From assembly GCA_022496205.1 (NCBI GenBank), contig WTXD01000038.1, forward strand, positions 62,001 to 126,000: 64,000 nucleotides of DNA, read 5' to 3'. The translations under genes and the position numbers were made by a program. This DNA is from Gloeopeniophorella convolvens. Lineage: Eukaryota; Basidiomycota; Agaricomycetes; Russulales. Shown one piece after another: positions 21,131 to 33,050 of the stretch. The number at the start of each line of letters is the position of its first letter. Position 1 is the stretch's first letter. Under the pieces are notes generated by a model. The model was not told where the DNA came from. It did not search any database and saw only the letters and a list, made by a program, of their open reading frames with translations.

Positions 21131-22041
21131 CTACAACCTTTCAATACCCTGGGCCTCGCACCATTCTACCATGACACCCTCGACTCCATTCTTCACGAGA
21201 AGCGCAAGGATATCCTGGGATACCTCGTGGGCGGTATCGGGAGATGTAGAGCCGGGATGGACCCCGACCCAAATCACAACAGGACCGAGAGTCTCCGCGT
21301 TGTCCTCTCCGTAGGTAACGAAGCGAGCAGGGTTGATGAACGAGTAGCGAACCTTCCGACCTTTCACCAGGTCGCGAATCTGGGGACCGACAGTTTCCCA
21401 GACCTTATTAAGCGGGGTGTTAAAGACTCCTCGGACCGACTTGGAAGGGAGATGGGCGTGTCTGCCCTTGGGCTTGGGGAAGGGATTTATGAATAAATCA
21501 GAACGGTAGAGGAGGTCCGGGGGTTCGCCATCGCCACTGATACCTCTGTAGTAGGTAGTCCTCTCGTATTCCGAGACAGCGTGAGCGGAGACAACGGTGG
21601 CACCGCCGTCTTGCGAGGTGAGGGTGAGTGCAGGGAGATGAGACTCGTCGCTCAGGGTCGGGGAGGCCCGGGGGGAGACGGATGAGGTAGAGCTCTTGCG
21701 CTAACCAGTGTGGTTCATGCGCTGGAGGTCGGAAAGCGACAGATCTAGATGGAAAGTAGTAAGTGCCATGATATAGATGCGGAAAGAAAATAAGGGACTT
21801 GCTCAAAAGTTCCGGGTGCGCTCTCATGGTCGCAACCGCCTGTTGGACGGATGGAGAAACGTCTACATGGGAGATGGTAAGTGTGGTATAGACGTGCAAA
21901 AAGACTAAGGGACTCGCCTTCACCCAAAAGACCAGCTGCATCCATTTCCTCGTCGGTGAACGGAAAAGCTAAGAAAATGCTGGTCAGTGCGGGATTGGTG
22001 TGGAACAGACAAGGGAAAAGGCAGTGGGACTCACACGGAGG
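21131..22041 (-). CDS. Agaricomycete hypothetical protein, possibly disabled
   Basis: The C-terminal exon reads openly to the stop at 21131 with NTPLNKVWETVGPQIRDLV, RYSFINPARFVTYGEDN, LGPVVIWVGVHPGSTSPDTA and DILALLVKNGVEGVMVEW. I recall this motif series from a large, uncharacterised family of Agaricomycete proteins. The N-terminal part is in small exons: MDPP near 22041, FPFTDEEMDAAGLLGEG near 21965, DVSPSVQQAVATMRAHPELL near 21850 and LSLSDLQRMNHTG near 21715, separated by introns of about 55-65 bp. One in-frame TAG lies at 21701-21703 between LQRMNHTG and RKSSTSS. It may be a real nonsense mutation or a misread splice site. No function is known. Confidence 0.55.
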
Positions 22042-22428
22042 GTCCATGTTCAATGTGTTAACGCAGGTAGACGAGAGTGTGCAGCAAGTTCGCAGATAGG
22101 GTCCGCTTCAGGAGACTACCTTGCTTTCCCCCTATAAGTAGGCGGGCGTTACGGGAGCCTATGCAGGTATGACGAATGATTATGTAGACGAACCCAAACA
22201 CGGTCTCCCGCTTCCATGACGCTGCGTCGTCTGACCGTCCTCCGTTTTCCGGGTAACCAGACAACGCGGCACCCTGAGGGACCCCTAAATTTGATGTAGA
22301 CTAGTCGGGATCGCGTCAATTCGCGTTCAGTCACACTTGCGCAGACAATCACGTGGACGAGAGGTCACGCGCACGCGTCACGGAAGCTGCCGTCGGACTT
22401 GCGATTCGCAGTCAAACCCACACTGATT

Positions 22429-23430
22429 CTACGTGACCATCACAAACTGCAGTTGTTGTACCGTCATCCCAGCACCATTCCGTCGCTTCCTCTCCAGCAT
22501 CTGGAAAGTGCCCTCTTTTACCCACCGCGCGCGTTCCCCCACAGCGACGTAGAAGACGTGCTGTGGCCGCGCGGGGTGGGCCGCGCCGCGCTCTACCGGC
22601 ACCCAGTGACCATTCACGAACAGCCACGCTTGCACGCTGCCCTCCGTAACACGGTGTACGAACACGTCGAGCCCCTGTGGCGCGCCGGGGAGCAGACGCG
22701 GTGCGTCTAGGCGCATGGAGCCCGCCGACTCGAAGAGCCGGAAGTTCCCGTCTGGCGCGCCGTAGATCTTGCCGAGGTACAGCTCTATGTGGTCTGGCGC
22801 AGAACGTGGAGGCCAGGTCACCACTGCTGGTGTATGTGCATCAGGTGGCAGGGACGGGGACGGGGACGGGGACGGCTGTGGCTGGTTCGTTGCGTCCGAT
22901 GCTGACGTGGGTGAAAGTCTGCAGCGGCATACTTGTCTGAGCGACCTCTCTCTGTCTCGATCCAAGCGCTAATCGCCTACCTGGATACTACACTGGACGC
23001 TCTTTCCTGCTCTAGCTCTTGCAACTCTGCCAACGTCAGCTCGAGGATGTGAGCCGACTCCGGGGCACGTGTCAGCTTGATAGGTCAAGCGGGGTTCGTG
23101 GAGGCCATACCGCTTCTCGCGTACTGGGCCCTGCCCGAGACTGGATTGATACAAAAGACTGTGGCGTGCTCGGGGCTGCCACTGTCGCACGGCTGGCGGG
23201 GGGTGTGGCAGTGCGTTGTACTTGGCTGCGTTCGCCACCTGGAGCTCGTAGAACCGCAAGGTTCTCAGGAGCATTGCTGAAAATGCAACACCACTGGCCG
23301 AACCTGTCTGAGACGCACTTTCTCCGCAGGGAAAAATGACGGTGGCACTCACGAGCCAGTACGCGGTGCGTACCAGTATATCATATACCATTGGGAGGGA
23401 AAAGAGATTTACAAAGATCGTGGTGTCCAT
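22429..23430 (-). CDS. Small TM-anchored DVFVH-domain protein (paralogue B)
   Basis: An ATG at 23430-23428 opens MDTTIFVNLFSLPMVYDIL, a hydrophobic leader ending at a GTGAGT donor near 23373. Middle exons (23.3-23.0 kb) are not resolved with certainty; one frame holds a helical ELTLAELQELEQERASS stretch. The last exon (22965 to 22429) has a proline-serine linker encoded partly by a GGGGAC triplication, then the conserved domain: KIYGAPDGNFRLFESAGS, LDVFVHRVTEGSVQAWLF, GHWVPVERGAAHP, FYVAVGERARWVKEGTF. Motif order matches paralogues A and C. Function is unknown; a short luminal or cytosolic domain tethered to a membrane is inferred. Confidence 0.5.
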
Positions 23431-24162
23431 CGCGGGAAAGAGGACGGGGAGCAAGCGGCAGTATTACAGTTGGCACACACGTCCTCAGACACAACAATCA
23501 TACTTATATATAAGTACTGCGACCAAGCAAGGCATGCATCACGCGTCACAGGCCAGTAACGTGTAATCCTCGCGCTCTGCACTGACGAATTAGGTCAATG
23601 CTTCCTTCTTCCATCGCTGCACACCGCATCACCGCCCCATGAACTTAACCTGACAGCTGCGGCTGTCAGAGCCATAGATTGGGTGCGCACAAGTTGTGGC
23701 GTACATGCGTCAGGTGGGAATTGCGGCGATGCTGCGCGAGAATCCCTCGGGAATTAATCGAAGTCGGTACGTCCTGGATTTTTTTTTGTCCAAAACATTT
23801 TCTGGAACAGATAACATTGCAGTCCCCCCGTGGATCCGTGACAACGATCATGACGACAGGGGAACATCGAGAACAAGGCAGCGCGCGTACGCAGATAAAC
23901 ATGAGGCGAACTTGACGCCGAACCGTGCGCGTGAGTGTTGGCCCACGATCCGGGGAGCGTCTTGAGTGGACTCATGGCCAACGTATGCGAATGCGCAAAT
24001 GCAGAAAGGCGATGAAGAGATTACATTTCAATCGATGGTAATATTGTGCAAAGTACAGTAGAGCCGGTGTGGAATAAATATCTTGGATACAATTCAGCAA
24101 AGCGACGATCGTGATATACTTGTTGGAGGCTGGCCGTGAATGACAGTGCAGGCCAACCATGG

Positions 24163-24745
24163 TCATGGGAGACCAGAAAGCAACGCCGCATACCTCACCG
24201 GCGTCACAAATCGTGCCCCCTTGCCTGGAGCCACGAAAAATTGGCACCCTTGGAGGGTAGGGTGCCAATCGCCAACGTCGAGTGGGGTCCAGCCGCCATC
24301 TTCAGAACAGATCCATGCTTGGACTTGCTCGTCGAAAATGTTGACAAACACATCGTCCTGCTTTGGCGCCGGCTCGAGAACATTACAAGCTGGCGGAGCT
24401 GCCAGCTGCCTTAGGCCCTTCAGCTCGAAGAGCCGGAACTTGCTGACCTTGTATATTTTCTTTTCGCGTGAGATGATAGGAGGATATAGTCGGTCGATCA
24501 GATGTACGCTGAGGGACCCAGATGAGTGGCCGTGGGTCAGGAAGAAAACGAACGACTCACCTAGGTGCTTCTTCCAAAAATGCTTCCTGAGGCCCACCGG
24601 CACCATCGCCTGGAGGGTATTTGCGGGCATCCATATGTCCCTCCCGCAACCCAGAAGGAAGTTGGAAGTACAACACAGCTTTCCGGACAAGGTGAGAGAG
24701 AACGAGAAGGATGACGGTGGCGGGAATTGCAACGGGGAGGGCCAT
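24163..24745 (-). CDS. Small TM-anchored DVFVH-domain protein (paralogue C)
   Basis: This is the clearest gene model of the family. Exon 1 (24745-24561) gives a TM segment near residues 5-20 (VAIPATVILLVLSHLV). A 52-bp GTGAGT...CCTCAG intron (24560-24509) joins it in frame to exon 2 (24508-24163), giving about 176 aa. The domain reads KIYKVSKFRLFELKG, LAAPP, DDVFVNIFDEQVQAWI, GGWTPLDVGDWHP, FFVAPGKGARF. An alternative continuous frame through the intron exists but lacks the TM leader shared with A and B. A further 3' intron starting GTGAGG near 24202 cannot be excluded. No known function. Confidence 0.55.
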
Positions 24746-26852
24746 GGTCGAGTTGCTTGACAAAGTTGCTCTAAATTTTCTCTTGATATACCTGGACAAA
24801 GGCATGGCAACTCCCGTGAGCACTGGCTTCATAAGACACAGCCCTGAACCATCAATCCGTTTTAATAAACTCTGAAGCGCTGAACAGCGATTTCGAATTT
24901 GACCCATGCTGCCTGAGCACGGGCACTACGTCTTCGACGGCTCGTGAGTCGAAGGCTGTCAGCAGCCAGCATCTGGATGACAGATCCGGTTGAAATGGTA
25001 GGGCTTGGTGGATGCGTACTCCCATTGACCTCGGAAGAGGACTGATACTTGCGAGGTGCGAGGGACAGCAACCTGAGATAGACACCTTTGGCTGTCCTCC
25101 AATCGGAAAAGATGAGCAGCTTACTGCCTTTTCAGAGCATTCGCAACGGGCTGATCTGGACCCTGCCTACATTTTGATCAGGGGGATCCGCCATTCTCAT
25201 TTCCTCAAAGACGCACCTCACAATACGTTCATATCATCAATATGCTTCTGAGATTTCTCAGCGACACACGGTGATTTCGATAAGGTTTCGATGTGACATG
25301 CCGGACGTCTTTAATTGACAGCCAGCGTAGAATTCTGAGATTCACCCAATTGTACACGACCGACGACCAGTATACGTCGAACCAAAACCAGACCTGGGTC
25401 GCGCTACCGCAGCTTTCGCAGCACGTAGGTAGGCTGAGTGGGTCGTGCGCAAGGACTCCAGGAAGGAGGGAAGTGCTGACTGAGGTCGGGTCGCATTTGG
25501 GACACGCGCCCAGTCGACCCAGATCTCGGCTCATAACGGATGCGCCTGAACTGCTGCGGACCCTGCGCCGTTCGTGGGACCAGGGGCACCTCTGAGAAGC
25601 GCCACACGGGATCGAAGATGGTCACGAACCGTTCTGTCTACATAGATGGGCGTCAACAGCGGAGCGCCCACCCAACAAGTGTTAGGGTCTTCTATCGAAG
25701 TGATGCTTCGGAAGGGTGTTGTCATGGACCCAACGTCGTTCTCCACCGTCCGCGGGTTGGTGAGTTCAGGCCTATTGCTCGTTGATTGAGATAATCCGCT
25801 GTGAGCCAATCACGACTAAGCCTTGGAGGTGCTGTTTCCGCCGCGGCGGAGGACTGTCCAGAGTGATATCCGCCGATCGACCATGGGATTCCCCTTGCTT
25901 CGGAAGCACATCATGAGATCAACGTACAAACCCCTCGTTCAGCCTACCAAAACCAGAGAAATAGTTCCATGTAGGGGGTGCGCAGCAAATACACGTACGC
26001 ATCAATCGCCTTCGTTCTAGTTCAGACCCTCAAGACACAGCCCGCCTTGGAGCACCCTAGATCGTAAAGGATCGCTGGAAGGCCGAGCCTCTGCGCGAAT
26101 TGCCCATGACCAGTGCAACGTCATACAGAAACTGATTGTTTTGTGTTCATCGACTTGATTTCAATGTAGCGTGTTACCATCCAATACATCGTAAGGCATT
26201 CCTTCTAGAGACAATGGCGGCATTGAATCGAGGAAAAAGAGAGTGCAAGAGGTAGTACATACTTATATCTCCGACTTCTGCCATGTCCGTTTATTATCTA
26301 CATCAGAGTCATTACCTGCTCGGTCAGAAAAAGCTGGGGGCGAGTGGGTCTCGGCATCGAGCATGACTCACCTGTACAAAATTCTCGGCCGATGCTCGGA
26401 TGGGAGGGTTGAGGAGCCCGATGACGTTGATTCCAGTAAGGCCGTAGTCGCAGGGGAGGGTATAAGCAACTTTACTTGCTTCACCAATCACCAGATGTTT
26501 AGTTACATCACATCATCTCCCACTTCCCGCCTATGGCACGTCCCGCAATGGAAAGGCACCCGACGCCGCAAGAGAGCCTGCGAGCAGCCTGAGGTAGAAG
26601 ATGTATCCAACGCACATCGAGTCACGGGGCTTGAATTCCATATCAGTTCTGTGCCCGCCTCTGCCTCTGCTGCCTCCGAGCGATCAACGCCAACATTGTC
26701 CTGCGCCTTTGACCATTCTCTCGCGCCAACAGAGTGCGTTCACCGTAGTTGAGCTTTGACATACGTCAATTGAAGCCTCACAGGTGATGTGAAACACTCA
26801 CGAGCCCAATGACCATGGCGGTGGCCAGTACCACCGGCGATACGGATAAAGC
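24746..26852. other. No confident gene (24.75-26.85 kb)
   Basis: Short ORFs only. No motif, domain or consistent splice chain was recognised. The minus strand between 26.8 and 26.2 kb may hold later exons of the leader ORF at 26972, but none was identified. Confidence 0.4.
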
Positions 26853-26972
26853 TCACGGCAAGGTGGCATCGATGGCCTTGACGACGAGAGCCACAAAGAG
26901 CGTCGCGCAGATGCCGAAGAAAGCGAGATAGAAGCGGGCCACCTCTATGCAGATGTCGATAAAGATGGACAT
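26853..26972 (-). CDS. Single-TM leader exon or 39-aa small membrane protein
   Basis: An ATG at 26972-26970 opens MSIFIDICIEVARFYLAFFG and continues ICATLFVALVVKAIDATLP before TGA at 26853. Nearly the whole peptide is one hydrophobic helix. The stop overlaps a GTGAGC that could be a splice donor, as with the other leader exons in this part of the window. No downstream exon was matched. It could be the surviving first exon of a decayed DVFVH-family gene. Confidence 0.35.
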   Translation of the reverse strand: MSIFIDICIEVARFYLAFFGICATLFVALVVKAIDATLP

Positions 26973-27249
26973 GACAGGGAGAAGAGCTTTATGGTAAGGT
27001 CATCGCGGGCATCCTGAATGAGGACAGCAAATTTGCTCACGATGAAAGGGTCGATGATGCGAGAGGGAGGGCAGGTGTGTATGGGCGGAGAAAGGCCAAG
27101 TGTCCACGGAGGTCCTGCATTTATAGGTGTGCAGGGCGGTGGCACAAAGATTGTGGATCGCGCGGCCAGAAACTCCGTTAGGAAATGAAGGAGCTTTGCG
27201 GGAGTTAAGTAACTGAGAACAAAGCAAGGATATTGGCTCGATGACATAC

Positions 27250-28918
27250 ATCGGGGTACTAGTCACTGAGCCTAGAAACTAGCTCATGGGCCATCGGAGG
27301 GTGTAACATCTGATAGCTCGAGCCGCTTCCTTTCTACGCTTGCTAGACGAGGTACCCTCCGTTAGATGCCCCATGGCATCGGATATTTGAAACAGGCTGA
27401 AGGTACGGCCACTTTCCAATGCAGGATTCATGTGGCCGGTCAATAGAATTGAGTCTGAGATCTGAGGCGTTGCCTTCAGCGAGACCATTCCTTAGGAGCT
27501 TGTGCGAGCGAGAACTTAGAAGAGACATATTCCGGCCGCACCGGGGAAAAATAAGAGATACGAAAGTATGCCACACGGACCCAGTGGGCGCCGAAACCGT
27601 TCAATGGTGAGGTGAAGGTTGCCTGAAGGCTTAGGTAGGTCTAGCGCGCTGACGCCGCGTTGGTCCCCACATCGGACCCTAACCCCAGATTCAGTCTATG
27701 TGAGAGGCGGCGGGCGAGGTTGGTGACACCCAAATGGTACCAGTGCAGCAGCACGTTGAGACACAATCTATCAAAATGTGCATATTACAAGGAGGACACC
27801 AATGATACGCCACCGCTCCAAGGCAACATATTGCGATACCATCTCTGGGCTTCGAGCCACCATCGCTCGTCTCCGGCCGGGGGCCCTACCTCTTTGCGGT
27901 CGCCTCGGAGCGGCCGAGTCAGACATGCGTGACTTGAAGTCAGGATTGGACTCTGGCCGCGTGCCCTTGCATAGTTCTAGAAGAAGCCGGACATGAGACT
28001 CCAGGGCAATCTTGGTCCCCCCGGCTTGATTACAGAGACGGAACAACCGCAGCTCTCAGACACGCGTTCTCCAAGATTGGGGCACATATGCACAGAAGGA
28101 CAGGAGCTAGGACGCATTACAGATTAATAAAATCGGAAGCAGCAGTGGCGTGTTACTCACGAACGATCCGACGACGAAACCAAAGGTCGTTCGTTGACAA
28201 GAGCAGCGAGTCGATTACCGTAGCGGTGGAAGCGAGGAGCTCAAGAGGGTAACCCAAAGGCACCAAGTAGATAGCGCGGGCTTGCAAGCATTCACGGCGG
28301 CGTGGCAGACTTTGCGGAGATCCCGAGAGACAACGGAGGTGGTCGAGGAGCCGTCCTTGCAGCGATCGTCCGACATGATGGGGTGTTTGTATGCGATGGG
28401 ACAGTAGAGAGAATTGCCACTCACTGATATATGGTCCTCAAGAGGAAGTGACATATCTTCTATGTGTGCGAGCGGAGACCCTTAATAAGTATGTCTGGTG
28501 ACGCGCCACCGAAAGGTTCTGCATGAGGACAAAGCTTGGACAAAGCAGCAGAAATGGTGACTCGGTAGACGCAAGAGGGAGCGAAGTGATTGCTGTGGCC
28601 TTCGGTCTCTCATGAAACCGTTGTCCTGTGGGCTCGGAAGGTGCACAATGCAGGAGCAGACGAAGCTGGACAAAAGTACTCAATGATGCTGTCGCTCGTA
28701 CTCGATAGTCATTCGGAAGAGAGACTCGGAGCACGTTGTAAGAGACGGCTGGCTCAGGGAAACGGCGAACGGCCACGGCGTGGTCGGCAATGGCGTGACC
28801 CTGGACCCTAACCCTATTCTCATTCCTCATAAAACTACCCGCATAAGCACAACGCAGTCGACACAACAGGCTATCGACCTGTCCATAAACCAGTCACAGG
28901 CTGCACTAAACATCATAT
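27250..28918. other. Poorly resolved region with possible fragmentary genes
   Basis: On the minus strand, ATG near 28378 starts MSDDRCKDGSSTTSVVSRDL, followed by a hydrophobic stretch (ALSTWCLWVTLLSSSLPPL) and a GTAATC donor candidate, so another TM-leader gene is possible. Coding-like sequence at 28046-27771 may be a later exon. I could not build a consistent model. Confidence 0.3.
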
Positions 28919-29389
28919 CTACTGTGCCTCAGTAATACTTTCAAACTGAGACACCTCATCCACGCGACCGCAGAACGTGGAGGGTCGCAAGGCTTGCCTA
29001 ATCCCGTCAGCGACAGCGGTCGGGTCCGAGCCGGCATTGACCATGAAAAAGTTGTTCTGGATGGGTGCGCTCTGGCGTTGTACGTCATTGCAGCTGTGAG
29101 ACGACCTCGTATATTGCTCATTTACGACCTCGTCCTGAGGTGCGGAGATCACGATGCTCAGCAACGAGCTCCTGAAGCTGGGCTGCGGCGAACGCCGGCA
29201 TGGCATCAGCCTCCGCTGTGCCGCACATATCGTGCAAACAGTACTTACAGTAATGAGCACGATGAAGGCAACGATCGGGAAGGCCACGATAGAAGTCTTT
29301 GTGACGCCCCCGAAGAGCTCGCTCGCCGCCCGGCCGATAAACTCAGAGGCAGAGTCGATGACGCTCTCGAAGGCATATACAGAAAACAT
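28919..29389 (-). CDS. Small single-TM protein, two exons, 134 aa
   Basis: Exon 1 (29389-29249) encodes MFSVYAFESVIDSASEFIG then a membrane segment near residues 32-47 (SIVAFPIVAFIVLIT). A 66-bp intron (29248-29183; GTAAGT to GCAG) leads in phase 0 to exon 2 (29182-28919), which ends at a TAG after VDEVSQFESITEAQ. The second exon is polar, with the segment NAGSDPTAVADGIRQALRPS. It has the same plan as the neighbouring small genes (short N-terminal TM leader, GT donor directly after it) but lacks the DVFVH motifs. No family is recognised. Confidence 0.45.
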   Translation of the reverse strand: MFSVYAFESVIDSASEFIGRAASELFGGVTKTSIVAFPIVAFIVLITVSTVCTICAAQRRLMPCRRSPQPSFRSSLLSIVISAPQDEVVNEQYTRSSHSCNDVQRQSAPIQNNFFMVNAGSDPTAVADGIRQALRPSTFCGRVDEVSQFESITEAQ

Positions 29390-30688
29390 GGGAGGAACGT
29401 GTTCCTGGTAGAGTATCTCGTCGCTCAGATGTCTGGGTAAGTATTGATGGTGAGGGCTGTCCACCTGGCGCGCATTTATGGGTGGCGGTGGGTGGTGTGT
29501 GTGCATAGGTGAACACGTCGCACTGCTCCAGGCACGGCGCAGAAAAAAGGCTGCTCCGCAAGACAATAGTGTTGCGGTGCCGTGCGATGATGAGAGGTAT
29601 ATTACGGAGGTGGGAAAAGTACGCGAGGAGGTCCATAGGGAGACTGGTGGCTTCGTCGTTCTTTGTCCTCCAAACAGGGCAGTCTAGAAGAACAAAGGAG
29701 ATAGACGTGAAACACGCAGCGCTGCTCAAGGAATTTCGAATATTTCCCCGTAATCAGGGACCTGAGCCAAGTTCTGAGAGAACTGACTCGAGTCTCCTTA
29801 CCCGCCGCCGCGGCATTCAAACGGCGAGATACGTGGAGCTCCTTGAGAGGTTGGTAGAGTTCCTGGAATTAACAAGAGTCGTGTACGGTGTACCTGAGAG
29901 AGATATCCCCGTAGAATGAATAGAACGTGCCAGCCTCGGGCTCCTATCCAGAACTGTCCGTAGATGCACCACAGCACTCGGAATGAGATGCCCTTGGCCC
30001 AAGTGCGAGGAGGAACTAGTAGGGAATTGAAAGTCATAGTCCGTATCGTGTTTCCAGGCGTGGCAGGAGAGGAACAATGCGCATTGAACGTAGACCCAAC
30101 AGCGGCGCAACGGTGGAGGAGTGGAACAATTGCCAAAATCAATTGAAGTCTTGAAGACGCCGTGCAACGGTTCCGCGCGCGGCGGGCAAGGGCGGGCAGG
30201 GCACTGGCAGGGCGACCTTATAGATTACATAATTTACATTCACACGCTGCGGGCCTGGCCACTCAAGCGCTTGTGATCAAGTGCTCACCAGCACCAGCAC
30301 TAGAAACTGGTGCAGCATTGTGTCACCAGTGATGGGACTTTGATTGCACTCCAGCACGTTAAACATAGGCATTATACACGTAAACGCTACAGCCCGATTC
30401 AATATCCTCGCAAGGTTTCCTCCTCGTCCTCAATGTCCTCACATGCGTAACTATACGATCCGTTGCGCCTGCGTCTCAGCCGATTCCTTCCTGAAGGCAC
30501 CCACTGAGAGAGTGCGCGTACTCGGGGGCTGACGTCGGCCTGTGTGGGGCGATGAGCGATGAGTGCCAAATTTACTGTGTTGGCTGCGATATGTACATGC
30601 CGCGGTTCCCTGTTGGAGGTTGCGTGCCAAGCACTGACTGCGTGATCGATCTACCAGATGAGTTAGCAGTCAGCGTACAGCCCCTCAG

Positions 30689-30952
30689 TCATATTTTGAC
30701 TGCACTTACTGTACACTTGACTTCCTTCATAGCAACTATGACGACCGTCACAGCCACCGCCACGCAAACCGCCGCGACTGTGATTATGATAATTCGCTCA
30801 GGCAGTGAGTGGACCAGTGAAACATAGGCAAAAGGAGGGCTCGTTTGGTTGCAGGGGTGCTCCTCGTAAGCCATGCAGGTAGCGTCACGAAGGACAAGAG
30901 ATACACCAACCATGAGAGCTGACGGGTTTGGCGAAGGTACTCGCCCACTCAT
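30689..30952 (-). CDS. Small single-TM protein (about 74-87 aa)
   Basis: The frame from 30952 ends at 30689. The C-terminal part is strongly hydrophobic (RIIIITVAAVCVAVAVTVVI, about residues 55-74), with a short basic tail after it. Two in-frame ATGs are possible starts (residue 1 or residue 14). It lies on the same strand as the other small TM genes. No homologue is recognised, and it could also be an internal exon. Confidence 0.3.
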   Translation of the reverse strand: MSGRVPSPNPSALMVGVSLVLRDATCMAYEEHPCNQTSPPFAYVSLVHSLPERIIIITVAAVCVAVAVTVVIVAMKEVKCTVSAVKI

Positions 30953-31914
30953 TTATAGCTCGAGGAAAGGATACCACGTCATCCAGGAGAGTAAGCCATG
31001 TCGCTGCGCGAATGGCAGCATGTCATCGAGATGAGAGAGCCCCGCGAGGAATCGGTCACCATGAGAGAGAGAACGGCAAACGGACAAAAAAGCACGATAT
31101 GCCCGAGGATGCACACCAAGTCGTCGGGTCTGCCTTCGTCCATTGTTCGCCAGGAGGGGCAAGCGTATGAGGCAGAAGACGGACTCCGAGGAGACAAAGA
31201 CGGCTTGGTCAAATTACTGTGTGAGTCGACACGTATGTTCTTCGTGAGCTGGTTAAAAGTGACTCGGACGCCATTTTACAGAGCACGAGGCGCACCAGCA
31301 TTCAACCGTCGCCGTTGGTGGCCGCCGTCGGCTAGTTGGGACGGAGACTCGGATGTCGGCTGCACGAACAGGCAGAAAGGACCAGAGAGAAGGCCAGTGA
31401 GCTTCCACGAGATGGTGATGCATTCGGTAGCCGAAAGGTCAAAGGGCCGTAGTAGGGATCAAGTTCAGACTTCGTTCTGGACGGGCAGACGGCCGCCCAA
31501 AGCACAGGGTGCGGTGCCGACGTAGCCCACTGAAGACCAAAGTCGGCCCGGGATGACGCTCATGTCAAAAAAGGGGAAGGCTGAAGCTGAAGGGGTGGCA
31601 CCGCAGCGCCAGCTGCAAAGTGGACGTTGAAGCTGAAGCTGAAGTTGAGACGAAGGGTTTGGGAGAGATCTCGATCGGACTTCTTGAAGCGGTGCCGACG
31701 AGGACGGCAACGCATTAGGCGCCCATGCAGGAGGCGCGACTCGTTGCCCCGCGTCGCCGCGCTAATTCGGCATCGCCAATTACTGCAGTACTCACATCCT
31801 CTCCCCTCTCGTCACTGGGAGACTCTCCGAACGACAAACATCTTCCCCTCTCAATAAAGACCAAAAAAGCTTGTCGTCGGTAGCCCTGGGTCGCTACCGT
31901 CAAGTCCCGCCAAG
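30953..31914. other. No confident gene; short GCTGAA-type simple repeat
   Basis: This is upstream of the first glycosyltransferase gene. It contains GAAGCT-rich simple sequence (about 31580-31650) and no convincing ORF. The proximal part presumably includes the promoter of the gene at 31915. Confidence 0.4.
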
Positions 31915-33050
31915 ATGCCCCCAGGCCGATATACGCTTTTACCCATGCTGCGGGATTGGTCCCCAGATTCGCGAGGCGCGAGAGGATGGCGGAGAAGGGA
32001 GCTTTGGATGCTAGGGGGTCTAGGATTCATGACGATGCTCAACTTCCTCCTTCTGTGGAAGTACTGGCACCCGCAGACTCCGACACCCCTTGATAACTTC
32101 CAGATGTTGTGCGTCATCGTCCGTGCTCATCCTAGTTTCCCCGGCTGACCCGCGCTACCCGCCGCAGAAAACCCCATTTCACTACGTGGACAGAGCCCTA
32201 TAAGAATACATCAGATGCAAACTCACGTGCCGTCGTCACGACGCTCTACAACGACCTCTTCACAATACCCGCCGCGACGCTCGGTCACTCCCTCCAGAAA
32301 GCTGGTACCACCGCCCGTCGCATCCTCCTCTACATCCCCGGCCGTCTCTCTCCCCGCGCTCTCTGCATTGTCCGCACTGCTGGCTGGGAGCCACATTCAG
32401 TCGAGCTCATCCCGCCCCCACACGACGGCGCTGGCATCGGCTACCGCTTTGTCGACCAGTACACGAAGCTCCGCATCTGGACGCTCGATACGCTCGGCAT
32501 CGAGCGCGCAGTCTACCTCGACGCCGACACGCTTGTGCGGCGCAACTTTGACGAGCTCTTCGATCTGCCCTTCGAGTTCGGGGCGGTGGCCGACGTCTAC
32601 GGCAACTCGGGCTTCAAGCTACACTTCAACGCGGCCATGCTCGCGATCCGCCCGGACAGCGCGACGTTTGCTCACATGCTCTCTCGCCTCAACGACGCGC
32701 GCTACCCCCCGAGCGAGGCGGAGCAGGCGTTCCTCAACCTCTACTTCGGCGCGGATGCGGTCCGCCTGCCGTACGTGTACAACGCGAACCTGGCCATCCG
32801 CGAGCGCAGTCCAGCTCTCTGGGAAGCTCTGCGGGACGAGCTGCGCATCGTGCACTATACCGTGCCCAAGCCGTTCCCCAAGGATGGTAAGGACATCGTC
32901 GAGGGCGCGCGACTCGACCGCGCGATTCGCAAGGCCGAGCGCGATCGTGGCGGCGTGCACGTCGAGGCGATCAGCTGGTGGGTTGCCGCATACAACGAGT
33001 TTAGGGGGCGCAACCAGGATGAACTCGAGCAGTGCGACAGGCAAAAGTAG
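31915..33050 (+). CDS. Glycosyltransferase family 8-like, type II membrane protein (copy 1)
   Basis: Exon 1 is 31915-32108 and exon 2 is 32168-33050, split by a 59-bp GTGCGT...CGCAG intron; the product is 358 aa. Near residues 30-50 a signal-anchor (WMLGGLGFMTMLNFLLLW) follows arginine-rich sequence, so the enzyme is probably Golgi-located with a luminal catalytic domain. The domain has TLYNDLFTIPAATLGHSLQK, the metal-binding DxD in YLDADTLVRRNFDEL, FKLHFNAAMLAIRPD, PYVYNANLAIRER and the late IVHYTVPKPFP motif, as in glycogenin/galactinol-synthase-like GT8 enzymes. It should transfer a sugar from a UDP-sugar; donor and acceptor are unknown. The reading frame is intact. A tandem paralogue follows 1.3 kb downstream. 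Confidence 0.85.

Noticed and set aside
24163..24810. Unspliced 215-codon version of paralogue C
   Set aside because: It lacks the TM leader found in the other paralogues and runs through a good 52-bp GT-AG intron; the two-exon model keeps both the leader and the domain in frame.
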